From positions 1 through 64,000 of the forward strand of contig NZ_CAJTLL010000003.1 in the NCBI RefSeq assembly GCF_910577135.1: a stretch of DNA of 64,000 nucleotides, given 5' to 3'. Below are positions 56,838 through 64,000 of the stretch, in pieces (within the stretch, counting starts at the first letter, position 1; each line of letters opens with the position of its first letter). A program made the position numbers and the translations under genes. A model generated the notes under the pieces. The model made no database searches. It had not been told where the DNA came from and worked only from the letters and a program-made list of their open reading frames with translations. This stretch comes from an uncultured Helicobacter sp. (GTDB taxonomy: Bacteria; Campylobacterota; Campylobacteria; Campylobacterales; Helicobacteraceae).

Positions 56838-58568
56838 ATGGAACATATACTTCTTATCTTGCAAATAGCAGTGCTGCTTGGGGCAATCTTTATTGGTATT
56901 CGGCTTGGAGGTATGGCAATAGGCTATGCTGGGGGCTTTGGCGTAGTGGTGCTATGCCTTATACTTGGTATGAAGCCCGGGGATATTCCTTGGGATGTTA
57001 TTTTAATTATTATGTCTGTGATTGCAGCTATTGCTGCTATGCAATTAGCCGGTGGTTTGGATTATATGGTGCAAATAGCAGAAAAAATCTTGCGCAAGAA
57101 TCCTAAATATATCAACTACCTCGCACCCACGGTTACTTACTTCCTCACATTTCTAGCTGGGACAGGACATACTGCCTTTTCAATGATACCTGTAATTGTA
57201 GAAGTAGCAAAGGAGCAAAATATCAAACCCTCTGCCCCGCTTTCTATCGCTGTGATATCAAGCCAAATCGCCATTACCGCTTCTCCTGTAAGCGCGGCAG
57301 TAGTGTATATGACAGGTGTGCTAGAGCCACTTGGCTGGAACTACCCTACCCTACTTCTTGTGTGGCTTATCACTACATTCAGTGCGTGTATGCTCACTGC
57401 ATTTGTGATGAGCAAGTTTTTTCCGCTTGATTTGAGCAAAGACCTCATCTATCAAGAACGCCTTCAAGCCGGACTTGTCAAAGCTCCTATGGGTGCACAG
57501 CATATTGAGCTTAAAAAGGGGGCAAAGCTAAGCGTAGCAATTTTCCTTATCGGTGTGCTTTGTGTGGTAATTTATGCTACTTCTATTTCTGATGTCGTGC
57601 GTAAGTCCATACTGAATGCAGTAAGCAAAAATATCCCTGCGTATTATTTTGATGATAGAGTAGATTCTATTGTAAAAGAAGCAAAGGAAAATTTGAACAA
57701 AGAGGAATTTAATGCAGTTGCACCGAGTTTAGAATCTTTGAAAAAAGCTTATATGGATTCTAAAAGTGTGATTAAAGCGAGTGTGGCAAAGGGTGAGGCA
57801 AATCTAGCGGCGACTTTCCCATTTAAAGAAGCAAAGAGTGCGCTTTATACGATTGCAAATGATGCAAATCAAAAAGCCCTTGAGAGTTTAGAATCTAGCC
57901 TTGCAGACTTAAAGCAAAATGTGGATTCTATCCTTGCTGACTGGGCGCAAAAAGACGGCATAGTAGCAAATCTTAGTGCAATGGTAAAAAGCTACATTGA
58001 CCCTGTGCGATTGCCTCGCGATGGTGCAATAATGAGCTTTATGCTGCTGATTGCGACATTAATTACGATGTTCTGCAAAATTGAGAGTAGCAAACTCTTT
58101 GAACAAAGCACTTTTAAAGCAGGAATGACGGCTTGCATATGTGTGCTGGGTGTAGCGTGGCTTGGCAATACCTTTGTAGGCGGCTACAAAGAACAAATTG
58201 GAGATTTAGCTGGAGCTCTAGTAGAGGATTATCCTGCACTTTTAGCCATAGCATTATTTTTTGCAAGTATGCTGCTTTACTCACAAGCGGCAACAGCTAA
58301 GGCGATTATGCCTGTGGTAATTGGCGCACTTGGAATCACTGCGGCTAATACAGATTCTGCATATATTATCGTAGCGAGTTTTGCAGCTGTCTCCGCCCTC
58401 TTTGTTTTGCCCACTTATCCTACCCTACTTGGTGCAGTGCAAATGGACGATACAGGCTCTACACGTATTGGCAAATATGTGTTTAATCATAGCTTTATTT
58501 TGCCCGGAATACTTGCTATTAGCTTCTCTGTGGCTCTAGGCTTTATAATCGCTCCATTTTTTGCTTAA
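56838..58568 (+). CDS. dcuA: anaerobic C4-dicarboxylate antiporter with large internal insertion
   Basis: 576 residues; usual DcuA/DcuB proteins have about 440. Membrane parts are typical (FLTFLAGTGHTAFSMIPV, ITASPVSAAVVYM, SFMLLIATLITMF, KAGMTACICVLGVAWLGNTF). Between the helix ending YATSIS (about 250) and LPRDGAIMSF (about 392) there are roughly 135 extra residues, mostly charged helices and likely coiled coil. Exchanges aspartate or fumarate for succinate. The frame is intact across the insert. AGGGGAT precedes the ATG. Confidence 0.9.
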   Translation: MEHILLILQIAVLLGAIFIGIRLGGMAIGYAGGFGVVVLCLILGMKPGDIPWDVILIIMSVIAAIAAMQLAGGLDYMVQIAEKILRKNPKYINYLAPTVTYFLTFLAGTGHTAFSMIPVIVEVAKEQNIKPSAPLSIAVISSQIAITASPVSAAVVYMTGVLEPLGWNYPTLLLVWLITTFSACMLTAFVMSKFFPLDLSKDLIYQERLQAGLVKAPMGAQHIELKKGAKLSVAIFLIGVLCVVIYATSISDVVRKSILNAVSKNIPAYYFDDRVDSIVKEAKENLNKEEFNAVAPSLESLKKAYMDSKSVIKASVAKGEANLAATFPFKEAKSALYTIANDANQKALESLESSLADLKQNVDSILADWAQKDGIVANLSAMVKSYIDPVRLPRDGAIMSFMLLIATLITMFCKIESSKLFEQSTFKAGMTACICVLGVAWLGNTFVGGYKEQIGDLAGALVEDYPALLAIALFFASMLLYSQAATAKAIMPVVIGALGITAANTDSAYIIVASFAAVSALFVLPTYPTLLGAVQMDDTGSTRIGKYVFNHSFILPGILAISFSVALGFIIAPFFA

Positions 58569-58652
58569 AAGATTTAAGTTATTTTGAATCAGCCAAGGAC
58601 AATATGCATTACTTGGGAATCAAAATTAAATTATGCTTTAAGCAAAACACAC

Positions 58653-58658
58653 TATAAT
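58653..58658 (+). promoter_or_regulatory. -10 box for the rpsP cluster
   Basis: TATAAT in CACACTATAATGCGC, 35 bases before rpsP. Likely drives the five-gene ribosome cluster. Confidence 0.6.
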
Positions 58659-58693
58659 GCGCTACTTAAAAAGTCAAAACTTAAGGAGATGAG

Positions 58694-58924
58694 ATGGCAA
58701 CAGTAATTAGACTTACTAAAATGGGACGCAAGAAAAAACCTTTTTATCGCATTGTTGTAACAGATTCTCGCAAAAAGCGCGATGGCGGCTGGATAGAATC
58801 TTTAGGATATTACAATCCTTTGGTAGAGCCAGCACTTGTAAAGTATGATACTACACGTTTGGAGTATTGGAAAAGCGTAGGTGCAAAGATGAGCGAAAGG
58901 GTGGCAAAACTCACTGCAAAATAA
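58694..58924 (+). CDS. rpsP: 30S ribosomal protein S16
   Basis: 76 residues: [23 protein letters not shown] and LGYYNPL are diagnostic. AAGGAG precedes the ATG. First gene of the cluster. Confidence 0.96.
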   Translation: MATVIRLTKMGRKKKPFYRIVVTDSRKKRDGGWIESLGYYNPLVEPALVKYDTTRLEYWKSVGAKMSERVAKLTAK

Positions 58925-58946
58925 CTAAAACAATAAAGAAGTAATT

Positions 58947-59186
58947 ATGGTTGAAGATTTTATTAGAGAATATGCAAAAAAAATTGCTAATAAACCTGAG
59001 GCAATAGATATACAAATACAAGATGCAGAAGATAATACTCGTGAGATTCTTATCCTTGCTGATTCACAAGATGTGGGACGACTCATAGGGCGAGATGGCA
59101 AGATGGTAGGTTCACTCAAAACTTTTATCTCTAGCACAAAAGCCAAAAATGGTAGAAGTTATAGAATCGCCGTGCAAGCCCATTAG
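58947..59186 (+). CDS. khpA: KH-domain RNA-binding protein KhpA
   Basis: 79 residues with the KH GxxG loop GRDGK in DVGRLIGRDGKMVGSLKTFI. Position between rpsP and rimM is the usual one. Binds RNA, probably in ribosome maturation. Confidence 0.92.
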   Translation: MVEDFIREYAKKIANKPEAIDIQIQDAEDNTREILILADSQDVGRLIGRDGKMVGSLKTFISSTKAKNGRSYRIAVQAH

Positions 59187-59193
59187 AATCTAA

Positions 59194-59748
59194 ATGCCCA
59201 AAGAGCCAAAAAAGCAATCCTCTCTTCTTTTAGTCGCTAAAATCGGGCGGGTCGTTGGCATTAAAGGAGATTTAAAACTCTTCATTATAAGCGATTTCCC
59301 TGCTATTTTTACTCCTAAAGCCACATTTCATACTGCTACATTTGAGACACTTTGCATCCATTCATACAATGCTACACAAAATCTTGTACGTTTTGAGGGC
59401 TATACCTCACGTGAGAGTGCAAGTAAGCTTGTGAACTGTGAGCTATACTCTACCCTTGAGGAGAGCAGGGTGATGTGTAGATTGCAAGAGAGGGAATATC
59501 TATGGCAGGAGATGATAGGCGTGAGCGTCTGTGATACGCTAGGAGAGAGTAATATGAAACTCGGAGTGATCACAGATATTGAACGTATCGGCACATTGGA
59601 TTATCTCATCATAGCCACAGATTCTATGCTTGTAAGTAAGGGATTAAGCAAACAATTTCTTATCCCTAATATCGCACAATTTGTGCTATCTCTCTCTCCT
59701 CAAGGTGTGATAACGCGCAATGCCCTAGCACTCCTTGAAGAAAGCTAA
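59194..59748 (+). CDS. rimM: ribosome maturation factor RimM
   Basis: 184 residues. VAKIGRVVGIKGDLKLF and YLWQEMIGVSV plus the C-terminal PRC-type barrel (LGVITDIERIGTLDYLII) are RimM features. Assists 30S assembly by binding S19. trmD starts four bases after its stop. Confidence 0.93.
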   Translation: MPKEPKKQSSLLLVAKIGRVVGIKGDLKLFIISDFPAIFTPKATFHTATFETLCIHSYNATQNLVRFEGYTSRESASKLVNCELYSTLEESRVMCRLQEREYLWQEMIGVSVCDTLGESNMKLGVITDIERIGTLDYLIIATDSMLVSKGLSKQFLIPNIAQFVLSLSPQGVITRNALALLEES

Positions 59749-59752
59749 GATA

Positions 59753-60454
59753 ATGAAATTTTCTTTTTTGAGTCTTTTCCCTGCACTGATAGAATCTTAC
59801 TTTAGTGATTCCATACTCAAACGAGCCATACAAAATGGTTACATTGAAATAGAATGTATCAATATCCGTGATTACGCCCTTGATAAATATAAAAAAGTCG
59901 ATGAACCTCCTATAAGCGGGGGTGCGGGGCAGGTGATGAGAGCTGATGTTTTAAGTAAAGCATTAGCACCACTCAAACAATCACATATCATTTTTTTAAG
60001 TCCTTGTGGGAAGCCTTTTAATCACAATGACGCCGCACGTTTAAGCCATAAAGAGCACATAAGTCTTGTATGTGGGCGATATGAGGGCTTTGATGAACGT
60101 GTGATTGAGGAATATGCTAATGAAGTTTTTAGCATAGGGGATTTTATCCTCACGGGCGGGGAATTACCCGCGCTTATGCTATGTGATAGCATTTCAAGAT
60201 TTATTGATGGGGTGCTGGGGAATGCTCAATCTCTACAGGGTGAGAGCTTCGGGGAAAATCTGCTTGAAGCACCTAATTTTGCAAAGATTCATAACACATC
60301 ATTTTCCGCCGTGCCTTCAGTGTATTTAAAGGGAAATCATAGTAAAATCAGCGGCTTAAAAAAACGCTTGGCGATATGTAAGACAAAGTATTTTAGACCA
60401 GATTTGTATCAAACATATCAAACATCTCTAAAGCGTGGGAATAGAAAGGAATAG
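59753..60454 (+). CDS. trmD: tRNA (guanine-N1)-methyltransferase
   Basis: 233 residues from ATG 59753; a start at 59735 would run into rim[15 protein letters not shown], the [13 protein letters not shown] loop, [20 protein letters not shown] and [15 protein letters not shown] form the trefoil-knot SAM site. Makes m1G37 to hold reading frame. Confidence 0.95.
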   Translation: MKFSFLSLFPALIESYFSDSILKRAIQNGYIEIECINIRDYALDKYKKVDEPPISGGAGQVMRADVLSKALAPLKQSHIIFLSPCGKPFNHNDAARLSHKEHISLVCGRYEGFDERVIEEYANEVFSIGDFILTGGELPALMLCDSISRFIDGVLGNAQSLQGESFGENLLEAPNFAKIHNTSFSAVPSVYLKGNHSKISGLKKRLAICKTKYFRPDLYQTYQTSLKRGNRKE

Positions 60455-60456
60455 TT

Positions 60457-60813
60457 ATGAGAAATCGTTATATACAAAGCTTTAATGATATGCAAATTGG
60501 CGATAAGCAAGTGCCACAATTTAAGGCAGGGGACACTCTAAAACTAGGGATTAAGATTCAAGAAGGCGATAAAAGCAGGGTGCAATATTTTGAGGGTGTA
60601 TGTATCGCTATTCGTGGCAATGGCGTGGATAGAACTTTCACAACAAGAAAAATCGGTGCAAATAACATCGGTGTGGAAAAGACATTTCCCCTTTATAGCG
60701 CAAGTTTAGAAAGCATAGAGGTATTACGTATAGGACGTGTGAGACGAGCTAAACTCTACTACCTGCGCACAAGAAAAGGCAAGGCTGCTCGTATTAAAGA
60801 ATTACGCAAGTAG
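60457..60813 (+). CDS. rplS: 50S ribosomal protein L19
   Basis: 118 residues; [31 protein letters not shown] and [14 protein letters not shown] are diagnostic. AAAGGAAT precedes the ATG. Ends the cluster. Confidence 0.96.
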   Translation: MRNRYIQSFNDMQIGDKQVPQFKAGDTLKLGIKIQEGDKSRVQYFEGVCIAIRGNGVDRTFTTRKIGANNIGVEKTFPLYSASLESIEVLRIGRVRRAKLYYLRTRKGKAARIKELRK

Positions 60814-61454
60814 CTCCCTATTATTCACCCTTGCACTACACACCACATAGTTTTACCCCATAGAAAATGAGCAAAGTATCTGCAAAGCAGATAGATACAG
60901 AGCATATTTTCCTGCTTTGTGTCATTTAAATCTTTCTTTTATAAATTACAAGCACAAAAATATATGATGTAGGAGATTCTGCAAAAAAGTAAAAAGCTAT
61001 CCACTTTTCTCTCAAAATAGAGGATAGTTCATTGCTTATTTTCCTCATACATTCCCTTTGGCAAAGGATAGCTTTAATCTTCACTTTTCTTTATAGTGCA
61101 GAGGAATTAAGCAGTGGGGTATATTCTTAGGCAAAAGAGGAAAGAATAATCGCATTTTTCTCTATTGACTAGATTGTTTGTTTGCTCTCCTCTCAATGGT
61201 AAATAAAACCTTTGCTAGAGAAAGGGATATTCTATTTTTGTAGGGATTTTATCTTATTGCAGCCAACATCAAACATTAAAATAAAAATATTTTTAATCTT
61301 TCATTCGACAAATATCTATACGTTTTATCAAGATTCTATGAGTAAAAACGATGTACTAGATAACAAATTCATAAGATAATATACATATACCCCCCTATAT
61401 GTATATTTACAAATATATGCCGTAATCGTTATAATTTCAATGAAAGGATTGCTA
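60814..61454. other. intergenic region before copA
   Basis: 641 bases without a gene. Contains CTATCC/GGATAG (60997-61027), a possible weak stem, and the palindrome described separately at 61381. A -10 TATAAT at 61430-61435 is placed to give a very short leader for copA. Confidence 0.5.
61381..61404 (+). promoter_or_regulatory. perfect 9-bp palindrome with C6 centre before copA
   Basis: ATACATATA and TATATGTAT flank CCCCCC. It ends 25 bases before the -10 TATAAT at 61430, so it covers the -35 zone of copA, where an activator or repressor operator would lie. Confidence 0.6.
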
Positions 61455-63677
61455 ATGAAAGAGGCTTCATTTTATATCGAACAAATGACTTGTCAGGCGT
61501 GTTCAAGTGGGATTGAACGCGCATTGAAACGTAAAAGCTTTTGCCACAGCATAGATGTGCATCTTATCAGTAAAAAGGCGCATATCTGCTATGATGAAAG
61601 CCAAACAAGCCTTGAGGAGATTTTCGCCATTATACGCAAGATGGGCTATGAACCGCATTTAGGCGATACAGATTCTCCACACACCCCAAATCCTACGCAC
61701 AATATTTTTATCAAACTCAATGATTTTATAGAATTTTTAGACGCGCGATTCTTAAACACACGCAGGAGGCTTACTCTAAGCATTTATTCTACATTCATAG
61801 TGCTTTTGCTCTCTTGGGGAGAGATGTTGCATTTATGGCATATCCCTTTTAGTGTGAGCTACCCTACTATGCTGTTTTTCACGCTTGTGGTTATGCACAT
61901 TGGCAGAGGGTTTTACTTGCGCGGGTTTAAAGCCCTTTTTATACGTAATCCTAATATGGATTCACTCATTGCCATTGGGACAAGCAGTGCGTTTATATAT
62001 AGTCTGCAAGGGCTATTTGGGATAGAAACTCATACATATTTTGATAGCGTATGCGTGATTATCACCCTTGTGCTGGTGGGAAAAAACATTGAGAATAACT
62101 CCAAAAAAGATGCGCTTGATAGTGCTTCTTTACTACTAAAACTCAATCAAAAGAACTTGCAAAAAGTGTGCTTAAATGAATCTCACTCACTTTCAAATGC
62201 ACCCTGTGAGAGCATCCTTACTCAAGATGTGAAGGCAGGGGATATACTAAAGATTCTGCCCGGAGAGATGATTATGGTGGATTGCGTGGTAATAGAGGGG
62301 GAGAGTAGCCTCGATACTGCCGCGATTAATGGCGAGTCTCTCCCTATTTTAGCGCGTCCTAACGATGTGCTCTTTTCAGGAAGCATTAACCTTGATGGTG
62401 TGCTGTATGTCCGTGCAGAGAAAAATGCCAAGCAATCCGCTCTGGCACAGATTCTCCATCTCGTGGAAAAAGCCCAAGAGAGCAAAGCCCCTATCGCTTC
62501 ACTTGCAGATAAGGTAGCGGGGGTATTTGTGCCGCTTGTGATATGTCTAGCTTTAGCTGCGGGGGCGTTTTGGTGGGGTATGCGGGATTTTGAATTTGCC
62601 TTGAATATCTTTATCGCTACGCTTGTGATTTCCTGCCCTTGTGCGTTGGGACTTGCCACGCCAATGGCGATTCTCCACGCACAAAGTGTTTCAAACAAAA
62701 TGGGCGTGTTTTTTAAGGATGCTAAGAGTTTGCAAACTTTGAGTGAAATTACACATATTGCTTTTGATAAAACCGGCACACTCACGCAAGGCTTAAGCAT
62801 AGAGCAGATTCGTATATATGATACATCAAAGAGTGAGCAGGAGATTTTTAATCTAGCTTATACTCTAGAATCTACGAGCACACATATCATCGCACAAGCC
62901 TTTCAAACGCACCCTTTAAGCCAAAACGCAACCCTCTATCCCATAAGTGAGGTGCAAAGTATCCTAGGGCAAGGCATTAAAGCCACTATCAACAACACTT
63001 CCTATATGCTTGGTACTCTTGGGATAATCGCGCCGCACTTACATAGTCAGCTTCACACACGGGCAGACAAAATTACTTTCTACCTTGCTACAAATGATTG
63101 TCTCCTTGCGGAATTTTCTTTACAGGATTATGTGAAGCCCGATGCAGCATTGACAATAGCGCATTTTAGGGCTAAGGGTATAGAATCTACCCTCATTAGC
63201 GGGGATAATGCCGCCAATACACAAAGAATCGCTCAAGCGCTTAGAATTACTAACATATTTGCTAAGGCAATGCCGCAGGATAAAATGCGTATTCTTAAAG
63301 AAAAAGCAAAGCAGCATAAGGTGCTTATGGTGGGCGATGGTATTAATGACGCTCCAGCCCTTGCCCTTGCGCACACATCAGCAGCCTTTAGCTCCCCACA
63401 CGATATAGCTATGCAAAGCGCGGATATAGTAATCTATAATCATAAAGTGATGAGCGTCTATAACGCATACGCGTTGGCAAGGGCGAGTATTGCGAATATA
63501 AAGAGCAATCTTGTTTTTGCCTTTTGCTATAATGTCGCTTTTATCCCTTTAGCAATGGGCACGCTAGGTGGATTTGGGATATTTCTGCACCCGATGTTTT
63601 GCGCATTGGCAATGAGCCTCTCTAGCATTAGTGTGGTGTTCAATGCAGCGCGATTAAGGCGATTTAAGATTCTATAA
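61455..63677 (+). CDS. copA: copper-exporting P1B-type ATPase
   Basis: 740 residues; ATG 61455 follows AAAGGA. One N-terminal metal-binding domain with MTCQACSSG, eight membrane segments, CPC in the metal channel (ISCPCALGLATPM), INGES actuator, phosphorylated Asp in DKTGTLTQ and MVGDGINDAPALA hinge. Pumps Cu(I) out of the cytoplasm. No chaperone gene follows within the window. Confidence 0.93.
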   Translation: MKEASFYIEQMTCQACSSGIERALKRKSFCHSIDVHLISKKAHICYDESQTSLEEIFAIIRKMGYEPHLGDTDSPHTPNPTHNIFIKLNDFIEFLDARFLNTRRRLTLSIYSTFIVLLLSWGEMLHLWHIPFSVSYPTMLFFTLVVMHIGRGFYLRGFKALFIRNPNMDSLIAIGTSSAFIYSLQGLFGIETHTYFDSVCVIITLVLVGKNIENNSKKDALDSASLLLKLNQKNLQKVCLNESHSLSNAPCESILTQDVKAGDILKILPGEMIMVDCVVIEGESSLDTAAINGESLPILARPNDVLFSGSINLDGVLYVRAEKNAKQSALAQILHLVEKAQESKAPIASLADKVAGVFVPLVICLALAAGAFWWGMRDFEFALNIFIATLVISCPCALGLATPMAILHAQSVSNKMGVFFKDAKSLQTLSEITHIAFDKTGTLTQGLSIEQIRIYDTSKSEQEIFNLAYTLESTSTHIIAQAFQTHPLSQNATLYPISEVQSILGQGIKATINNTSYMLGTLGIIAPHLHSQLHTRADKITFYLATNDCLLAEFSLQDYVKPDAALTIAHFRAKGIESTLISGDNAANTQRIAQALRITNIFAKAMPQDKMRILKEKAKQHKVLMVGDGINDAPALALAHTSAAFSSPHDIAMQSADIVIYNHKVMSVYNAYALARASIANIKSNLVFAFCYNVAFIPLAMGTLGGFGIFLHPMFCALAMSLSSISVVFNAARLRRFKIL

Positions 63678-63716
63678 TGCTGGGTGCTTACAGAATCTTA
63701 CATACGTTTGGATAAA

Positions 63717-63995
63717 TTACCTAGCCCCGATACGTAGCATTTTGTAGCTCATTACCATTTTATTAAGTGCAGATTCTGCTAATTCCACACATCGCGCATA
63801 AAAAAGCGCAATATCATCATTAGGAATATGAAGCGCACATACCATCATCGTATGCAGTATGTGGGAGATACTCCCCTCAAAGAGTATGCCTACAAATGGC
63901 AGCCGTGCGGATTGCTTAAGGCAGAGAGCGTGAATGCTATCAATACGCGTAAATAGCTCACGTTTGTTTGACACGATTCCATTTCTTCCCTCCAC
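63717..63995 (-). CDS. hypothetical protein, probably running past the right edge
   Basis: At least 92 residues; the frame remains open to the window end and the GTG at 63995 is not a convincing start. A helical, Cys/Met-rich C-terminal sequence (LALCLKQSARLPFVGILFEGS-like) without a motif I know. Convergent with copA. Confidence 0.45.
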   Translation of the reverse strand: MEGRNGIVSNKRELFTRIDSIHALCLKQSARLPFVGILFEGSISHILHTMMVCALHIPNDDIALFYARCVELAESALNKMVMSYKMLRIGAR

Positions 63996-64000
63996 ACCCT

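Noticed and set aside
62222..62800. 192-codon minus-strand frame inside copA
   Set aside because: Antisense to conserved ATPase motifs, with no plausible start site.
1..64000. CRISPR array or cas genes
   Set aside because: No regularly spaced repeats and no Cas-like proteins were seen on either strand.
1..64000. Complete tRNA or rRNA genes
   Set aside because: Only the 20-base tRNA end at 21682 was found; no full cloverleaf or rRNA motif is visible.

Overview
The window is AT-rich bacterial DNA that reads as an enterohepatic Helicobacter or close relative. Supporting genes are a soluble TlpD-type receptor with a zinc-binding CZB domain, paired Fur and PerR regulators, a DUF507 gene overlapping carA, fliW, a GltX that begins directly with the HIGG region, aspA next to dcuA, and an rpsP-khpA-rimM-trmD-rplS cluster. 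Species cannot be fixed from the sequence alone.

Positions 1 to about 21,700 are an accessory region, probably an integrated island. From 12,182 down to position 1, one long minus-strand operon encodes two PAAR-like (CxHGG) proteins, one intact GxSxG lipase, three truncated copies of the same lipase domain, three small membrane proteins that look like immunity partners, and a 1,289-residue protein of unknown function. I read this as an effector/immunity array for a contractile secretion machine, but no core secretion gene lies in the window. The two PAAR-like genes share an apparently identical 701-bp block. From 12.3 to 13.9 kb are three toxin-antitoxin pairs, all damaged or oddly started. 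From 14.1 to 15.3 kb is an intact two-gene unit, a GHKL ATPase with a STAS-like DUF4325 protein. From 15.4 to 21.4 kb are remnants of a plasmid- or ICE-like element: flotillin fragment, SNF2-type helicase fragment, DUF6094 methyltransferase, zinc ribbon, coiled-coil, HD hydrolase and small proteins. Ten frame breaks here are each repaired by adding one base to an adjacent short run. A 20-nt tRNA 3' end with CCA at 21,682-21,701 probably marks the right attachment site.

From 21.8 kb on the DNA is chromosomal core: two chemoreceptors, a lone pseudopilin, a GT39-like membrane protein, threonine ammonia-lyase, a DMT exporter, fur, penicillin-binding protein 1A, DUF507-carA, alaS, a PAP2 phosphatase, a rhodanese-like lipoprotein, valS, fliW, a UvrD-type helicase, perR, gltX, murG, a LysE exporter, a CapA-like lipoprotein, a candidate structured RNA, exonuclease III, and a four-gene coupled unit (UDG-like, binding-protein-like, YkgJ, TPR).

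The last part carries ffh, aspA-dcuA (aspartate to fumarate, and C4-dicarboxylate exchange), the ribosome-biogenesis cluster and copA. Inverted repeats directly before aspA, between aspA and dcuA, and before copA are candidate control elements. DcuA carries an insertion of about 135 residues that is not usual for the family.
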